A stretch of 64,000 nt of DNA from Paenibacillus oceani. Lineage in GTDB: Bacteria > Bacillota > Bacilli > Paenibacillales > NBRC-103111. A program made the position numbers and the translations under genes. The DNA lies in contig NZ_JACXJA010000007.1 of the NCBI RefSeq assembly GCF_014705615.1, positions 186,001-250,000 on the forward strand, written 5' to 3'. The notes under the pieces are model-generated. The model had not been told where the DNA came from, did not search any database, and saw only the letters and a program-made list of their open reading frames with translations. Position 1 is the stretch's first letter, and each line of letters begins with the position of its first letter. This document shows, one piece after another, positions 32,479 to 41,638 of this stretch.

Positions 32479-33477
32479 GTGAAAGCAATCCGGGTGCAAG
32501 GACTGACGAAGCGGTTTAGTCAAAAGCGGAAGAAAGCAGGATTAAGGGGCAGTATGCGGGCGCTGTTTAAACCGGAATATACGGAGAAGACAGCCGTTAG
32601 CCCGATCGACTTCGAGGTGGAGAAGGGGGAGTTTTTGGCATTTCTCGGCCCGAACGGCGCAGGCAAATCGACCACAATCAAGATGCTGGCGGGCATTCTC
32701 CACCCGACGGCCGGTTTTGCCGAGGTGCTCGGATTGTGTCCGTGGAAGGAACGGAAGAAGCTGGCTTACCGGATCGGTTCCGTATTCGGGCAAAAATCGC
32801 AGCTGTGGTATCATCTGCCGCCCGCGGATACGTTCGAACTGATGAGACGGATTTACGAGCTGGAGGAGAGCGATTATAAGAAACGGCGCTCGGAGCTGAT
32901 CGAACGGTTCGAGCTGGGACCGTATATCGATATCCCGGTGCGGAAGCTGTCGCTCGGCGAACGGATGCGCTGCGAGATTGCCTCGGCTTTGCTTCACCGG
33001 CCCAGTGTCGTTTTTCTCGACGAACCGACGATTGGCCTCGATGTCGTGGTCAAGCAGCGAATCCGTGAGATGTTGCGCGAAATGAACGAAACGGAGCGGA
33101 TGACCGTATTTCTCACGTCGCACGACTCCGGAGATATCGAGCAGCTGTGCAGCAGAGCGATCGTTATCAATCACGGGCAAATTGTGCTGGACGATAAAGT
33201 GTCCAGCCTGAAGCGCCTGTATTTGACCCGCAAGACGATCGATCTCGTGCTGCGGGAAGAAGCCGAGCCTTTCCCGTATCCGGGCGTAGAGCAGCTGCTG
33301 CGATCCGGCAGACGGCTGAAGCTGTCGGTCGATACGTCGCGGACGTCGATCGAGGAGGTGCTGGCGCAGCTCGTCGGGCGCTACCGGCTCGACGACGTGA
33401 CGATCGAAGATCCGCCGATGGAAGAAGTCATCTCGCATATATACGCAAGCCATACGCAAAGGGGGGCGCTGCCGTGA
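32479..33477 (+). CDS. ABC-2 type exporter ATPase (COG4586 group)
   Basis: A 332-residue ATPase: Walker A GPNGAGKST at about 63-71, signature LSLGERMR, Walker B VVFLDEPT and switch LTSHD. The FKPEYTEKTAV insertion before the first strand and the long C-terminal regulatory domain (about 90 residues) are typical of COG4586 exporters, some of which remove viologens or other toxic compounds. The start is GTG with AAGGAGGG. The GTGA overlap with the next gene shows an operon of three. Confidence 0.87.
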   Translation: MKAIRVQGLTKRFSQKRKKAGLRGSMRALFKPEYTEKTAVSPIDFEVEKGEFLAFLGPNGAGKSTTIKMLAGILHPTAGFAEVLGLCPWKERKKLAYRIGSVFGQKSQLWYHLPPADTFELMRRIYELEESDYKKRRSELIERFELGPYIDIPVRKLSLGERMRCEIASALLHRPSVVFLDEPTIGLDVVVKQRIREMLREMNETERMTVFLTSHDSGDIEQLCSRAIVINHGQIVLDDKVSSLKRLYLTRKTIDLVLREEAEPFPYPGVEQLLRSGRRLKLSVDTSRTSIEEVLAQLVGRYRLDDVTIEDPPMEEVISHIYASHTQRGALP

Positions 33478-34277
33478 TTGTAGTCCGGAAAGCGGCGAAG
33501 TACGCGGCCTACGCCCGAATGACGGTGCGGAATCATCTCGCGTACGTGCTGGATTTTCTGATGCGTTCCCTGTTTCTGCTCGTTATTCTTTACATCTTTT
33601 TTCAACTGTGGTCGGTCACCTTCGAGGGCGTAGGGGAGAGCCGCATCAACGGTTATTCGTTCGAGCAGATGATCTGGTATCTGGTTGTCGCGGAATCGAT
33701 CATATTGGCTTCGCCGAAGTTGAACGCGAAGGTGGAGGCTGAAGTGAAAAACGGCGACATCGGTTACCAGCTGATCCGGCCGGCCAGCTATCTGCTTATG
33801 CATTACGGCAGCTACATGGGAGAAGCGGCGGTCCGGGTTGTCGTCAATTTACTGCTCGGTTCGTCTCTGGCCACGATCTGGTTCGGCTGGAGCTGGCCCG
33901 GCTGGAACGTGCCGATGATGCTGGCGGTTATGATCGGGGCTTTTACGGTCAATTTCCTGATGGCGATGCTGATCGCGTTATGCGCGTTCTGGGTGGAGGA
34001 GACGCGGGGGCTTGACTTTGTCTACAATAAATTGCTGTTTACGGTAGGAGGCATGCTGCTGCCGCTGGAGATGTTCCCCGATACGTTGAGGAGCGTCAGC
34101 GAATGGCTGCCGTTCCAGACGATCGCTTATTTCGCGGCGAAGACGGCGGTGCTGCCCGATGCGAAGGAGCTGGTCCGGATGATCGCGATCCAGTGGGGCT
34201 GGGTCGTCCTGCTGGCAGCTGGAGCGGGGCTCGTCTACCGGAAAGGAGTGCGGAAGCTGAATGTCAACGGCGGCTAA
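33474..34277 (+). CDS. ABC-2 type permease (COG4587 group)
   Basis: A 267-residue integral membrane protein with about six helices; FLMRSLFLLVILYIFFQLW is the first. The conserved region between the fourth and fifth helices (ETRGLDFVYNKLLFTVGGML, then PLEMFPDTL) matches the permease partner of COG4586 ATPases. The GTG start overlaps the ATPase stop. It pairs with the permease at 34261 to form a heterodimer in the membrane. Confidence 0.85.
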   Translation: MIVVRKAAKYAAYARMTVRNHLAYVLDFLMRSLFLLVILYIFFQLWSVTFEGVGESRINGYSFEQMIWYLVVAESIILASPKLNAKVEAEVKNGDIGYQLIRPASYLLMHYGSYMGEAAVRVVVNLLLGSSLATIWFGWSWPGWNVPMMLAVMIGAFTVNFLMAMLIALCAFWVEETRGLDFVYNKLLFTVGGMLLPLEMFPDTLRSVSEWLPFQTIAYFAAKTAVLPDAKELVRMIAIQWGWVVLLAAGAGLVYRKGVRKLNVNGG

Positions 34278-35055
34278 TTTGTTGAAGTTTGTGTGGGCGT
34301 GCTGGAAGCTTAATTTATCCGGAGCGATGGAATACCGGATGAGCTTTTTTTTGACGGCGGGCATGATGGTGGTGAACAACGTAGTCTGGATTTTTTATTG
34401 GGGCGTTTATTTTACCAAATTTCCGGTCGTCAACGGCTGGGAGCTGCAGGACGTCATGATGATGTGGGCGGTCAGCGCCGGAGGTTTCGGGTTGTCCGCT
34501 GTGTTGTTCGGCAACAGCTATGCGATGTCCACGCTTATTGCGAACGGCCAGCTGGATACGTATTTGACCCAGCCCAAGCCGGTGCTGCTTCACGTTCTGA
34601 TCAGCCGGATGTCCGTCTCCGCTATCGGCGACGTTGTCTTCGGCTTGCTGCTGTATGCGTTGTTCGGCGACCATACGCTTGCGGGATTGCTGAAATTCGG
34701 CTTCGGCCTCGCTCTTGCGACGACGATCTTCATCTTTTTTAATGTAATCGCCCAGTCGCTCGCCTTTTACATAGGCAACGCCGAAGGAATCGGGCAGCAG
34801 GTGTTTATCGGCTTCGTCACCTTTTCCACCTACCCGACGGATATATTCCGGGGGCTGGGAAGGCTCGTTTTATTCACGGTGATTCCTGCAGGCTTCATCA
34901 GCTATTTGCCGATCGGTTTGCTCCGGGAAGTGAAATGGACGTTTCTGGCCGGAGCGACCGGCATGGCGCTGCTGGTCACCGCCGTCGGCGTGTTTGTTTT
35001 CTACCGGGGATTGAGACGGTACTCCTCGGGTAATATGATGTCGATGCGTGGCTGA
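34261..35055 (+). CDS. ABC-2 type permease (COG3694 group)
   Basis: A 264-residue permease with six predicted helices. SAGGFGLSAVLFGNSYAMST and QLDTYLTQPKPVLLHVLISR are family features. It overlaps the previous gene by 17 bases. The trio ATPase, COG4587 permease, COG3694 permease is the standard set for this exporter type. The substrate is unknown. Confidence 0.85.
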   Translation: MSTAANLLKFVWACWKLNLSGAMEYRMSFFLTAGMMVVNNVVWIFYWGVYFTKFPVVNGWELQDVMMMWAVSAGGFGLSAVLFGNSYAMSTLIANGQLDTYLTQPKPVLLHVLISRMSVSAIGDVVFGLLLYALFGDHTLAGLLKFGFGLALATTIFIFFNVIAQSLAFYIGNAEGIGQQVFIGFVTFSTYPTDIFRGLGRLVLFTVIPAGFISYLPIGLLREVKWTFLAGATGMALLVTAVGVFVFYRGLRRYSSGNMMSMRG

Positions 35056-35107
35056 AGCGAGCCCTCTAACTTGCCCCCATGGCAGTTCGATCCGGGCGAT
35101 CCCGATC

Positions 35108-35116
35108 TGGTATAAT
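35108..35116 (+). promoter_or_regulatory. Extended -10 promoter of the acetyltransferase gene
   Basis: TGGTATAAT (35108-35116); no clear -35. Confidence 0.55.
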
Positions 35117-35158
35117 CGGTTCTAGACTCCAACAAGCTGCTGCAGAAAGAGGATGACC

Positions 35159-35602
35159 ATGATCGAGACAATAACGGTACAAAATAAGGATCAGCTGGAG
35201 AGGTGCCTGAACTTACGCAGGGAAGTGTTCGTCAAGGAGCAGTCGGTTCCCGAGGAGCTCGAGGTGGATCAGTGGGATGTGCTCGGAAAGGAATGCCGGC
35301 ATATTCTGATCCTGTCGGACGGGGAAGCGGCGGCGACGGCGAGGCTGATCCGCTACGACGCACAGACGGCCAAGATGCAGCGGGTGGCGGTCCGAAGCGC
35401 CTTGCGGGGGCAAGGCTACGGACGTATCGTGATGGAGGCTCTGGAGGAGTTGGCCCGCGAGCTCGGTTTTTCCCGCTCGCTGCTGGATGCTCAAGTAACG
35501 GCGCGTCCCTTTTACGAACGGCTCGGATACGAGGCGGTGTCCGAGGAACTGTTTTACGATGCAGGTATTCTTCATGTGAGGATGATAAAAACGATCGTCT
35601 AG
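35159..35602 (+). CDS. GNAT family N-acetyltransferase
   Basis: A 147-residue protein. The acetyl-CoA loop is RSALRGQGYGRIVMEAL (Q/R-x-x-G-x-G/A), followed by the usual LDAQVTARPFYERLGYEAVS end. The protein resembles ElaA/YitI-type acetyltransferases (EVFVKEQSVPEELEVDQWD near the start). The acceptor is unknown. ATG 35159 is six bases after AAAGAGG; the in-frame ATG at 35153 touches that site. Confidence 0.85.
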   Translation: MIETITVQNKDQLERCLNLRREVFVKEQSVPEELEVDQWDVLGKECRHILILSDGEAAATARLIRYDAQTAKMQRVAVRSALRGQGYGRIVMEALEELARELGFSRSLLDAQVTARPFYERLGYEAVSEELFYDAGILHVRMIKTIV

Positions 35603-35632
35603 ACGGCCGGTCGCCAAGCAAGGCAGACAACA

Positions 35633-35662
35633 AAGGCGCTCCGTTGAACGGGGCGCCTTGTT
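35633..35662 (+). terminator. Hairpin terminator after the acetyltransferase
   Basis: AAGGCGC and GCGCCTT pair with an inner CCGT/ACGG. The following T-rich stretch is weak. Confidence 0.5.
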
Positions 35663-35784
35663 GTGGAGCAGCGGAATATTCAAGTTTCATTCCGTGCTAA
35701 AGCGGTACATACGGCCGGCTTCCCTGAGGGCATGCGAACTAGGCGAACTAAGCATCCTGGCAAAGCTCCTCGGAGCCGGCTCTA

Positions 35785-37047
35785 CTAGTCCGTCTCCGAA
35801 GGGACCGCCGTGCGGTTCGCTTCCGGCACGCCCGGCAACGGCAGCGAGATCCGGAACGTCGTACCTTTGCCCAGATCGCTTTCCACCTCGATCAATCCTC
35901 CGTGATCTTGGACGATTTTATGGCAGATCGATAACCCCAGCCCGGTTCCCGTATCTTTGGACGTATAAAATGGCTGGAAAATCTGGTCCAGCTCGTCCGG
36001 CGCAATCCCGGTCCCCGTATCCTTCACTTCCACGACGGCAAAGGCTCCCGACTGCATAAGCGCGATCGTCACTTGTCCTTGCTCGTGCATCGATTCGATC
36101 GCGTTTTTGATCAGGTTGAGCATCAGCTGGACGAGCTTGTCCGGGTCCATCCAAATCTGGATGGACGGGTGTGACGCTTCGTATACTAGCCGGTGTCCGA
36201 GACGGGTCGTTTCCGATTCGGTCAGCGAAATCACTCTTTGAATGCAAGTATGGACGGGCTGCAGAACGAAATGAGTGGCACTTGGCTTGGAAAATCGCAA
36301 AAACTCTGCCGTAAGCTCGGACATTCGATCAATTTCTTCCATAATCATGTTATACCAGGGCTCAATGTTGTACCCGTTTGAACGGGAAATTTGCAAAAAG
36401 CCCTTAATGGTCGTTAGCGGATTGCGGATTTCATGCGCCATCCCGGAAGCGAGCTCGCCGACGATTCGCAGCCGCTCGGAACGGGCGATGATCACTTCTC
36501 TCTTCATCCAGATGTCCTGCTTCATCGCAATCATGTTTTTCTCCGCTTTGGCGAGAAGCTGCTCGCGGGTCGTACCGTCGTCTGGAGATGAGGAAAACCC
36601 GTATGAGAGCTGCAGGCCCGTCAGCTTCGAAATTTCGGATTCGATAAACCGGCGTACCGATTCGAGCTCCGCCGCTCCGGCGCTTCCGAATACAACGGCC
36701 AGACGGCCGTCCCCGTAACGTGTAATAACCGCTTTGTCCGAGAAAGAAACGCTCAGCAGACCGGCGATTTGATTGGGCAGCCGAGCCCTTTCGGGATCGG
36801 GCTGGGACTGCTCCAGCATGTTGGTTTCGTTGCAATCGATCAATGCCGTCAGGACCGGAGAAGGCTCGCGCAGCAGGCCGTCCATATGCCGATGAAACAC
36901 GTCGTATATTACAAGTCCGGCGAGCGGCTCGCGATGAGGCGGCTTGCCGGGGGTGGCGACGCGTTTATGTTTGTCCGCGATGTGGGCGATTACTGAACTG
37001 ATGATGAACAACCCGGAACAAACGGCAATGAGTACGCCAAACAGCAT
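35785..37047 (-). CDS. Sensor histidine kinase with degenerate GGDEF-like domain
   Basis: A 420-residue kinase. One N-terminal membrane helix (residues 1-22) is followed, at about 44-180, by a domain with GGDEF topology but YGDGRLAVV in place of the active GGDEF site, ending in EQLLAKAEKNMIAMKQD. The transmitter has its phospho-acceptor His205 (GMAHEIRNPLTTIKGFLQ), N box NLIKNAIES, G1 DTGTGI and G2 GTGLGLS. The layout resembles orphan sporulation kinases that feed Spo0F. No response regulator gene is adjacent. Binding of a nucleotide by the GGDEF-like domain is possible but unproven. Confidence 0.88.
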   Translation of the reverse strand: MLFGVLIAVCSGLFIISSVIAHIADKHKRVATPGKPPHREPLAGLVIYDVFHRHMDGLLREPSPVLTALIDCNETNMLEQSQPDPERARLPNQIAGLLSVSFSDKAVITRYGDGRLAVVFGSAGAAELESVRRFIESEISKLTGLQLSYGFSSSPDDGTTREQLLAKAEKNMIAMKQDIWMKREVIIARSERLRIVGELASGMAHEIRNPLTTIKGFLQISRSNGYNIEPWYNMIMEEIDRMSELTAEFLRFSKPSATHFVLQPVHTCIQRVISLTESETTRLGHRLVYEASHPSIQIWMDPDKLVQLMLNLIKNAIESMHEQGQVTIALMQSGAFAVVEVKDTGTGIAPDELDQIFQPFYTSKDTGTGLGLSICHKIVQDHGGLIEVESDLGKGTTFRISLPLPGVPEANRTAVPSETD

Positions 37048-37225
37048 AACATTACCTCCGTCTTAATGTTAAGAGGTATACCAACACAACAATACCATTC
37101 CGCTCCGGCTATTGGTACACGGACATTCTATAGATTTCCTCAAGAAACGTTAAAGTTCTAATAAAATAGCAGGATTCGGGAATGTTACATAAGGATTGGC
37201 AAATCAAAAAAAGGAGGCGGAGGAA

Positions 37226-37471
37226 ATGAACTCCAATTCGAATAACGAAAGAGAAACATTCGTAGCCGTGCAAAAAAACGGGGACGGAGACATTACGGCC
37301 TTCCAAACGTCGACCGGACGTACGCTGAACTACGAGCAGGCTTTGGCGGAAGTGCAGGGCGGCCAGATCGCCGGCGTCAACGCATTTAAAGGGAGAGACG
37401 GCGAGACGTATATCCGGGGAGACGCCGACGGCGATCCGACCAACAACCTCGACAATCTCCCTACGTTCTGA
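37226..37471 (+). CDS. DUF3892 family small protein
   Basis: An 81-residue protein matching DUF3892 (FVAVQKNGDGDITAFQTSTG, LNYEQALAEVQGGQIAGVN, RGDADGDPTNNLDNLP). Function is unknown; homologues are common in Bacilli. The GGAGGCGGAGG SD supports ATG 37226. The product is soluble with a flexible Asn/Ser start. Confidence 0.8.
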   Translation: MNSNSNNERETFVAVQKNGDGDITAFQTSTGRTLNYEQALAEVQGGQIAGVNAFKGRDGETYIRGDADGDPTNNLDNLPTF

Positions 37472-37496
37472 CAAATTTTTCGTTCACCACAGCATG

Positions 37497-37526
37497 AAAA
37501 AACCGGGCTCTAGGCCCGGTTTTTTG
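37497..37526. terminator. Bidirectional rho-independent terminator
   Basis: AAAAAACCGGGC and GCCCGGTTTTTT pair perfectly over 12 bases. It serves the DUF3892 gene and, on the other strand, the MBL-fold gene. Confidence 0.9.
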
Positions 37527-37548
37527 GCGTTTCCTTATTCCTATTCGT

Positions 37549-38304
37549 TCAGATGACGGCATCGGTCGGGAACGAATACGTCTTGCGCTGAAGGATAAAC
37601 TTCATCAACCCGGTATGACTGACGTACGACTCCATATCGTCTCCGTAATGCATCAGCCATACTTTCTTCTGAATATCGGGGGGCAGCGTCATCAGTTCGG
37701 CGAGCGTGGCGTGTACCAGGCCGTGTCCTTCCAACTGGCAGTCGTGCAGCAGATACGTACAGCCCCGTTCGTGAACGGAGCGGATCAGCTCGGGATCGAA
37801 CACCGTATCTCCGCTGTAAAACAGCTGATTGTTCAGAATAGCGGCGTAGCTCGGCATATTCCGGAAATGCGTGGTCGGCAAAATCTCAATCGTAAAGCCC
37901 GCATGGATCAGATGCGGAACCCTGCTTCTCAGCGGAATCACGTCAAAAAACTGGTCGAGCGACTGGTCTTCCTCCGCACCGTACTGCAGACCGCCCTTCA
38001 AGGAATGCTCCCACAACGGGCCGATCAGCTGTTCTTCGATGAAGAGTGCCGGTTTTTTCTTGTATTGAAACTTCAATCGCAGCATAAGCTCTTCGAAGCC
38101 GCCGATATGATCGGCGTGCAGATGAGTGACGAACACGCCGTCGATCCTGTCAAGCGGGGCGTTCAGCTCATGCATCGCAAGCGGTGCCGTAATGCCGAAG
38201 TCGATCATGAGCGTATACCCGTTGCACGTGACGAGCGCATTGTTGTTGTAATATTTTTTGGCAAAGGCCGAGCCCGTCCCGATCATCTGGATATCGATGC
38301 GCAT
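37549..38304 (-). CDS. MBL-fold metallo-hydrolase (RNase Z-like)
   Basis: A 251-residue metallo-beta-lactamase-fold hydrolase. The metal motif HLHADH is at residues 61-66. Further metal ligands are LPTTHF, YSGDT and the final LMHYGDD. This resembles the RNase Z/arylsulfatase branch, but it is shorter and not assignable to a substrate. The frame runs up to 38370, but the only SD-like site (AAGGAGG) precedes the ATG at 38304. Confidence 0.8.
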   Translation of the reverse strand: MRIDIQMIGTGSAFAKKYYNNNALVTCNGYTLMIDFGITAPLAMHELNAPLDRIDGVFVTHLHADHIGGFEELMLRLKFQYKKKPALFIEEQLIGPLWEHSLKGGLQYGAEEDQSLDQFFDVIPLRSRVPHLIHAGFTIEILPTTHFRNMPSYAAILNNQLFYSGDTVFDPELIRSVHERGCTYLLHDCQLEGHGLVHATLAELMTLPPDIQKKVWLMHYGDDMESYVSHTGLMKFILQRKTYSFPTDAVI

Positions 38305-38571
38305 ATAGTTTCTGCTTCCTCCTTCGGCTGGTTCGAATAAACGTTGCATGCGCACGTCATTTGAGGACATATTGCTTCAAATGTATCATTTTTCCTGTCA
38401 AATGGAAAGGAGTTGATCACCGATTTTCGACAAATTTTTCAGTATGCCTGCGGCTTCCCCGCTCCGCAAATAAACGTACCCCGGTACAGAGGCGGAGTCT
38501 TGTTCGTCCTCTTCCGCATAGTATACAAGGCGATCAGGCAACGGGTCGACAAGCGCGCGGGAGGAAAAACG

Positions 38572-38763
38572 ATGGCGGGGAAAAAAGTGAAAAAACAAGC
38601 GTCCTCGGGAAGGACGCAGGCTCATTACAAATTCGTAACTTCAGACGTATGCGCGGTGTGCAAGCATCAGTGCGCGCGAGGCATCCGGTATATGGAACGG
38701 ATGAAGCAGCCTGGCGCAGTCGGCAGAGGCGTTCCTTGCGTGCTCACCCGTTATTTCAAGTGA
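38572..38763 (+). CDS. Small Cys-rich protein (63 residues)
   Basis: GGGAGG precedes ATG 38572; the frame itself opens further upstream. The product is basic, with a CAVCKHQC cluster and one more Cys near the end (GVPCVLTRYFK), suggesting a metal-binding site. No family is recognised. The surrounding gaps (38305-38571 and 38764-39031) show no other gene. Confidence 0.6.
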   Translation: MAGKKVKKQASSGRTQAHYKFVTSDVCAVCKHQCARGIRYMERMKQPGAVGRGVPCVLTRYFK

Positions 38764-39031
38764 CCGTAATCCGTTCGGGACACGGATGTACGTTTATGCC
38801 GCTGCCTCCCAGGCCGTTGACAGTCCAGGGCCAAGGCAAGCGGTTATCTGGCGGCGAGCGGATCGTTTCTTGCGGTCCAATCGCCGCCTTCGTATGTGCG
38901 GGAGGGTCCAACGGCACAGACGACAAATCGGATCTGCGGCCGTTCCTGTTCCTTTTGATATCCCGGGATGCCGCGGAAGCGGTTCCATGGTATCATAATC
39001 GTATGGAAAATCGAGGAACGGAGGGTGAACC

Positions 39032-41383
39032 GTGGGCAAAACGAAACATTCCGGCCCGATGAAACTGGATACGAGGCTGAAGCCGTCGCTGTGGGTAAGC
39101 CCTGCGCCGCTTGGTCTCGGCAAAGTGAAGCCGCACCACATTTGGGATACGTTGAAAGCGGTTTACGACAATCGCGATAATCTCCCGTACGCCTACCGTA
39201 TTCTGACACAAGGGGTATGCGACGGATGCGCGCTGGGCGTATCCGGGCTGCGGGACCGGACGTTGACCGGCCCGCATCTGTGCACGACCCGGCTGAACGT
39301 GCTCCGGCTGAATACGATGCCGGCCATCGAGCCCCGCTGGCTCGAGGATGTCTCGAAGTTGAGGGAGATGGACAGCGCCGAGCTTCGCAAGCTGGGCCGT
39401 ATCCCGTATCCGATGATCCGGAGGAAAGGGGAAAACCGGTTTACTCGCCTCACCTGGGATGAAGCGCTGGAGCGGATCGCGGCCAAAATACGCAGCATCG
39501 ACCCGAAGCAGCTCGCGATGTATTGGACCGCGCGGGGCATTACGAACGAAGTGTATTACACGGCTTCGAAGGTGGCGCGGTTCCTCGGCACGAACAATAT
39601 CGACAACGCGTCGCGTATATGCCACTCACCGAGCAAGACCGCCCTGAAGCGGTCGCTCGGCATCAGCGCCTCAAGCTGCAGCTACAAAGACTGGATCGGC
39701 ACCGACGTTCTCGTGTTCTGGGGCTCCGTTGCCGCGAACAACCAGCCGGTGTCGACGAAATATATGTACGCCGCCAAGAAAGCCGGCACCCGGATTATCG
39801 TGGTGAATCCGTACCGGGAGCCTGCGATGGAGAACTATTGGATTCCGTCGATTCCGGAGAGCGCCCTGTTCGGGACGAAAATCGTCGACGAGTTCGTCCA
39901 GGTACATATCGGGGGAGATATCGCTTTGATGAACGGGGTGATGAAATATTGGTTCGAGCTGGAGAAGGACCGCCCCGGAAGCGCCATCGACCGGAAATAT
40001 GTGCACGAGCATACGACGGGATACGAAGAGCTTCGCAAGCATGCCGCTTCATTAAGCTGGCCTGCACTGGAGAAAAGCTCCGGGCTGACCAGACAGCAGA
40101 TCGGCGAGTTTGCGCAGACACTGGCGTCGGCCCAAACCGGCGTGTTCGTCTGGAGCATGGGCTTAACCCAGCACCGGTTCGGTACGGACAACGTATCGCA
40201 GATCGCCAACCTGGCGATGCTCCGCGGTTTTATCGGCAGGGAGCGGTGCGGGTTGATGCCGATTCGCGGGCATAGCGGGGTACAGGGCGCCGGAGAGATG
40301 GGCGCCGAGCCGATGTCCTTGCCGGGAGGAGGGCCGATCGACGAGGAGAGCCGGGATCGTTTCGGGAAGCTGTGGGGGTTCCCGATTCCCGCCTGGTCCG
40401 GGGATATCGTCGGCTTGTCGCTGGAGAATGCGCTATTGCCGGATGGTCACGAGCGGCGTACCCGCGTCTTTTATACGAGCGGCGGGAATTTCCTCGAGAC
40501 GATGCCGAAGCCGGAGTTCATCCGCTCCTGTCTGGAACGTATGGAGCTTCGGGTTCATCAGGATATTATTCTGAACACATCGACGCTTGCGGACGCCCGC
40601 GAGGAAGTGATCGTCCTGCCGGCGATGACGCGTTACGAGCAGCCCGGAGGCGGCACGTCGACGAGCACGGAGCGGATGGTTTATTACAGCCCGGAGATCG
40701 AAGGCCCGCGAATCGGGGAAGCCCGGGCGGAATGGGACATTCTCGTCGATTTGGCGGGGAGGGTCAAACCCGAGCACAAAGCGAAAATCGCCTTCCGCTC
40801 CGTACAGCACATTCGCGAAGAGATCGCGGAGGCCGTTCTGTATTACGACGGGATTCAGCGTCTGTCCAAGGCGGGGGATGTTTTCCAATGGGGCGGCGTA
40901 TGGCTCTGCGAAGACGGAATCAGTCCTACGCCGGACGGCAAGGGACGGCTCCTGCCGATCCAGCTGCCGGAGCTGCGCAAGCCGGAAGGTCATTTGTATG
41001 TCACGACCCGCAGAGGCAAGCAGTTCAATTCGATGGTGTACAGCCGCATCGATCCGTTTAATGCGGCCAGACGCGACGACGTGCTGCTGCACGCATCGGA
41101 TGCCGGGGAGCTGGGGATCGCCGAGGGCGAAGCGATCGTGGTTTATAACCGGAACGGTACGATGTACGGCCGGGCCAAATTCGCCGAGATCAAGCCGGGC
41201 AATGTCGAGGTGTTTTGGCCGGAAGGCAATGTGCTGTTTCCGGTCGGCGTCTATGAACCTCATGCCGGAATTCCGGAATACAACGGCGCGGTTATTATCG
41301 AGAAGGCGGAGACGTTTTTCGCTTTCAAAGACACCCGGTATGCCGAACGGCGAATCGCCGAGCTGGAGATCGGAACGGAGTAG
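39032..41383 (+). CDS. FdhF/YdeP family molybdopterin oxidoreductase
   Basis: A 783-residue protein of the formate-dehydrogenase-like YdeP family. The N-terminus has QGVCDGCALGVSGLRD (a short Cys pair, not a full 4Fe-4S motif), then molybdopterin-binding segments (RICHSPSKTALKRSLGI, LVFWGSVAANNQPVSTKY, RGHSGVQGAGEMG) and a C-terminal dinucleotide-binding domain. The true substrate of YdeP-type enzymes is unsettled; acid resistance has been proposed in E. coli. The GTG start has a GGAGGGTG SD. No partner subunit is adjacent. Confidence 0.87.
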   Translation: MGKTKHSGPMKLDTRLKPSLWVSPAPLGLGKVKPHHIWDTLKAVYDNRDNLPYAYRILTQGVCDGCALGVSGLRDRTLTGPHLCTTRLNVLRLNTMPAIEPRWLEDVSKLREMDSAELRKLGRIPYPMIRRKGENRFTRLTWDEALERIAAKIRSIDPKQLAMYWTARGITNEVYYTASKVARFLGTNNIDNASRICHSPSKTALKRSLGISASSCSYKDWIGTDVLVFWGSVAANNQPVSTKYMYAAKKAGTRIIVVNPYREPAMENYWIPSIPESALFGTKIVDEFVQVHIGGDIALMNGVMKYWFELEKDRPGSAIDRKYVHEHTTGYEELRKHAASLSWPALEKSSGLTRQQIGEFAQTLASAQTGVFVWSMGLTQHRFGTDNVSQIANLAMLRGFIGRERCGLMPIRGHSGVQGAGEMGAEPMSLPGGGPIDEESRDRFGKLWGFPIPAWSGDIVGLSLENALLPDGHERRTRVFYTSGGNFLETMPKPEFIRSCLERMELRVHQDIILNTSTLADAREEVIVLPAMTRYEQPGGGTSTSTERMVYYSPEIEGPRIGEARAEWDILVDLAGRVKPEHKAKIAFRSVQHIREEIAEAVLYYDGIQRLSKAGDVFQWGGVWLCEDGISPTPDGKGRLLPIQLPELRKPEGHLYVTTRRGKQFNSMVYSRIDPFNAARRDDVLLHASDAGELGIAEGEAIVVYNRNGTMYGRAKFAEIKPGNVEVFWPEGNVLFPVGVYEPHAGIPEYNGAVIIEKAETFFAFKDTRYAERRIAELEIGTE

Positions 41384-41453
41384 CAGGCTCCCCCATAAGA
41401 TCCGTAATCGGCCGGATGCTTCGGGCGAACGGTTCTAATGATAGAGATGGAGC

Positions 41454-41483
41454 GGCCCGGTGAAGTTTTCGCCGGGCTTTTTC
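41454..41483 (+). terminator. Rho-independent terminator after the molybdoenzyme
   Basis: GCCCGG (41455-41460) pairs with CCGGGC (41472-41477), followed by TTTTTC. Confidence 0.6.
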
Positions 41484-41638
41484 TTTTGGCCCAAAAACCG
41501 GATAAGCCGTTGGGACTATTGGTCATGCAGGACTTTAGTCTAATTATTTGTCGAAGATCGATGAATTTCATGCAGGAATTGGAAAGATCACGTGGAATAT
41601 ATTGGAGTTACGATTAGAATGTGCTGAGGTTATGGACC

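Noticed and set aside
38398-38625. 75-codon minus frame opposite the small Cys-rich gene
   Set aside because: No SD; the + strand frame has GGGAGG and a Cys cluster.
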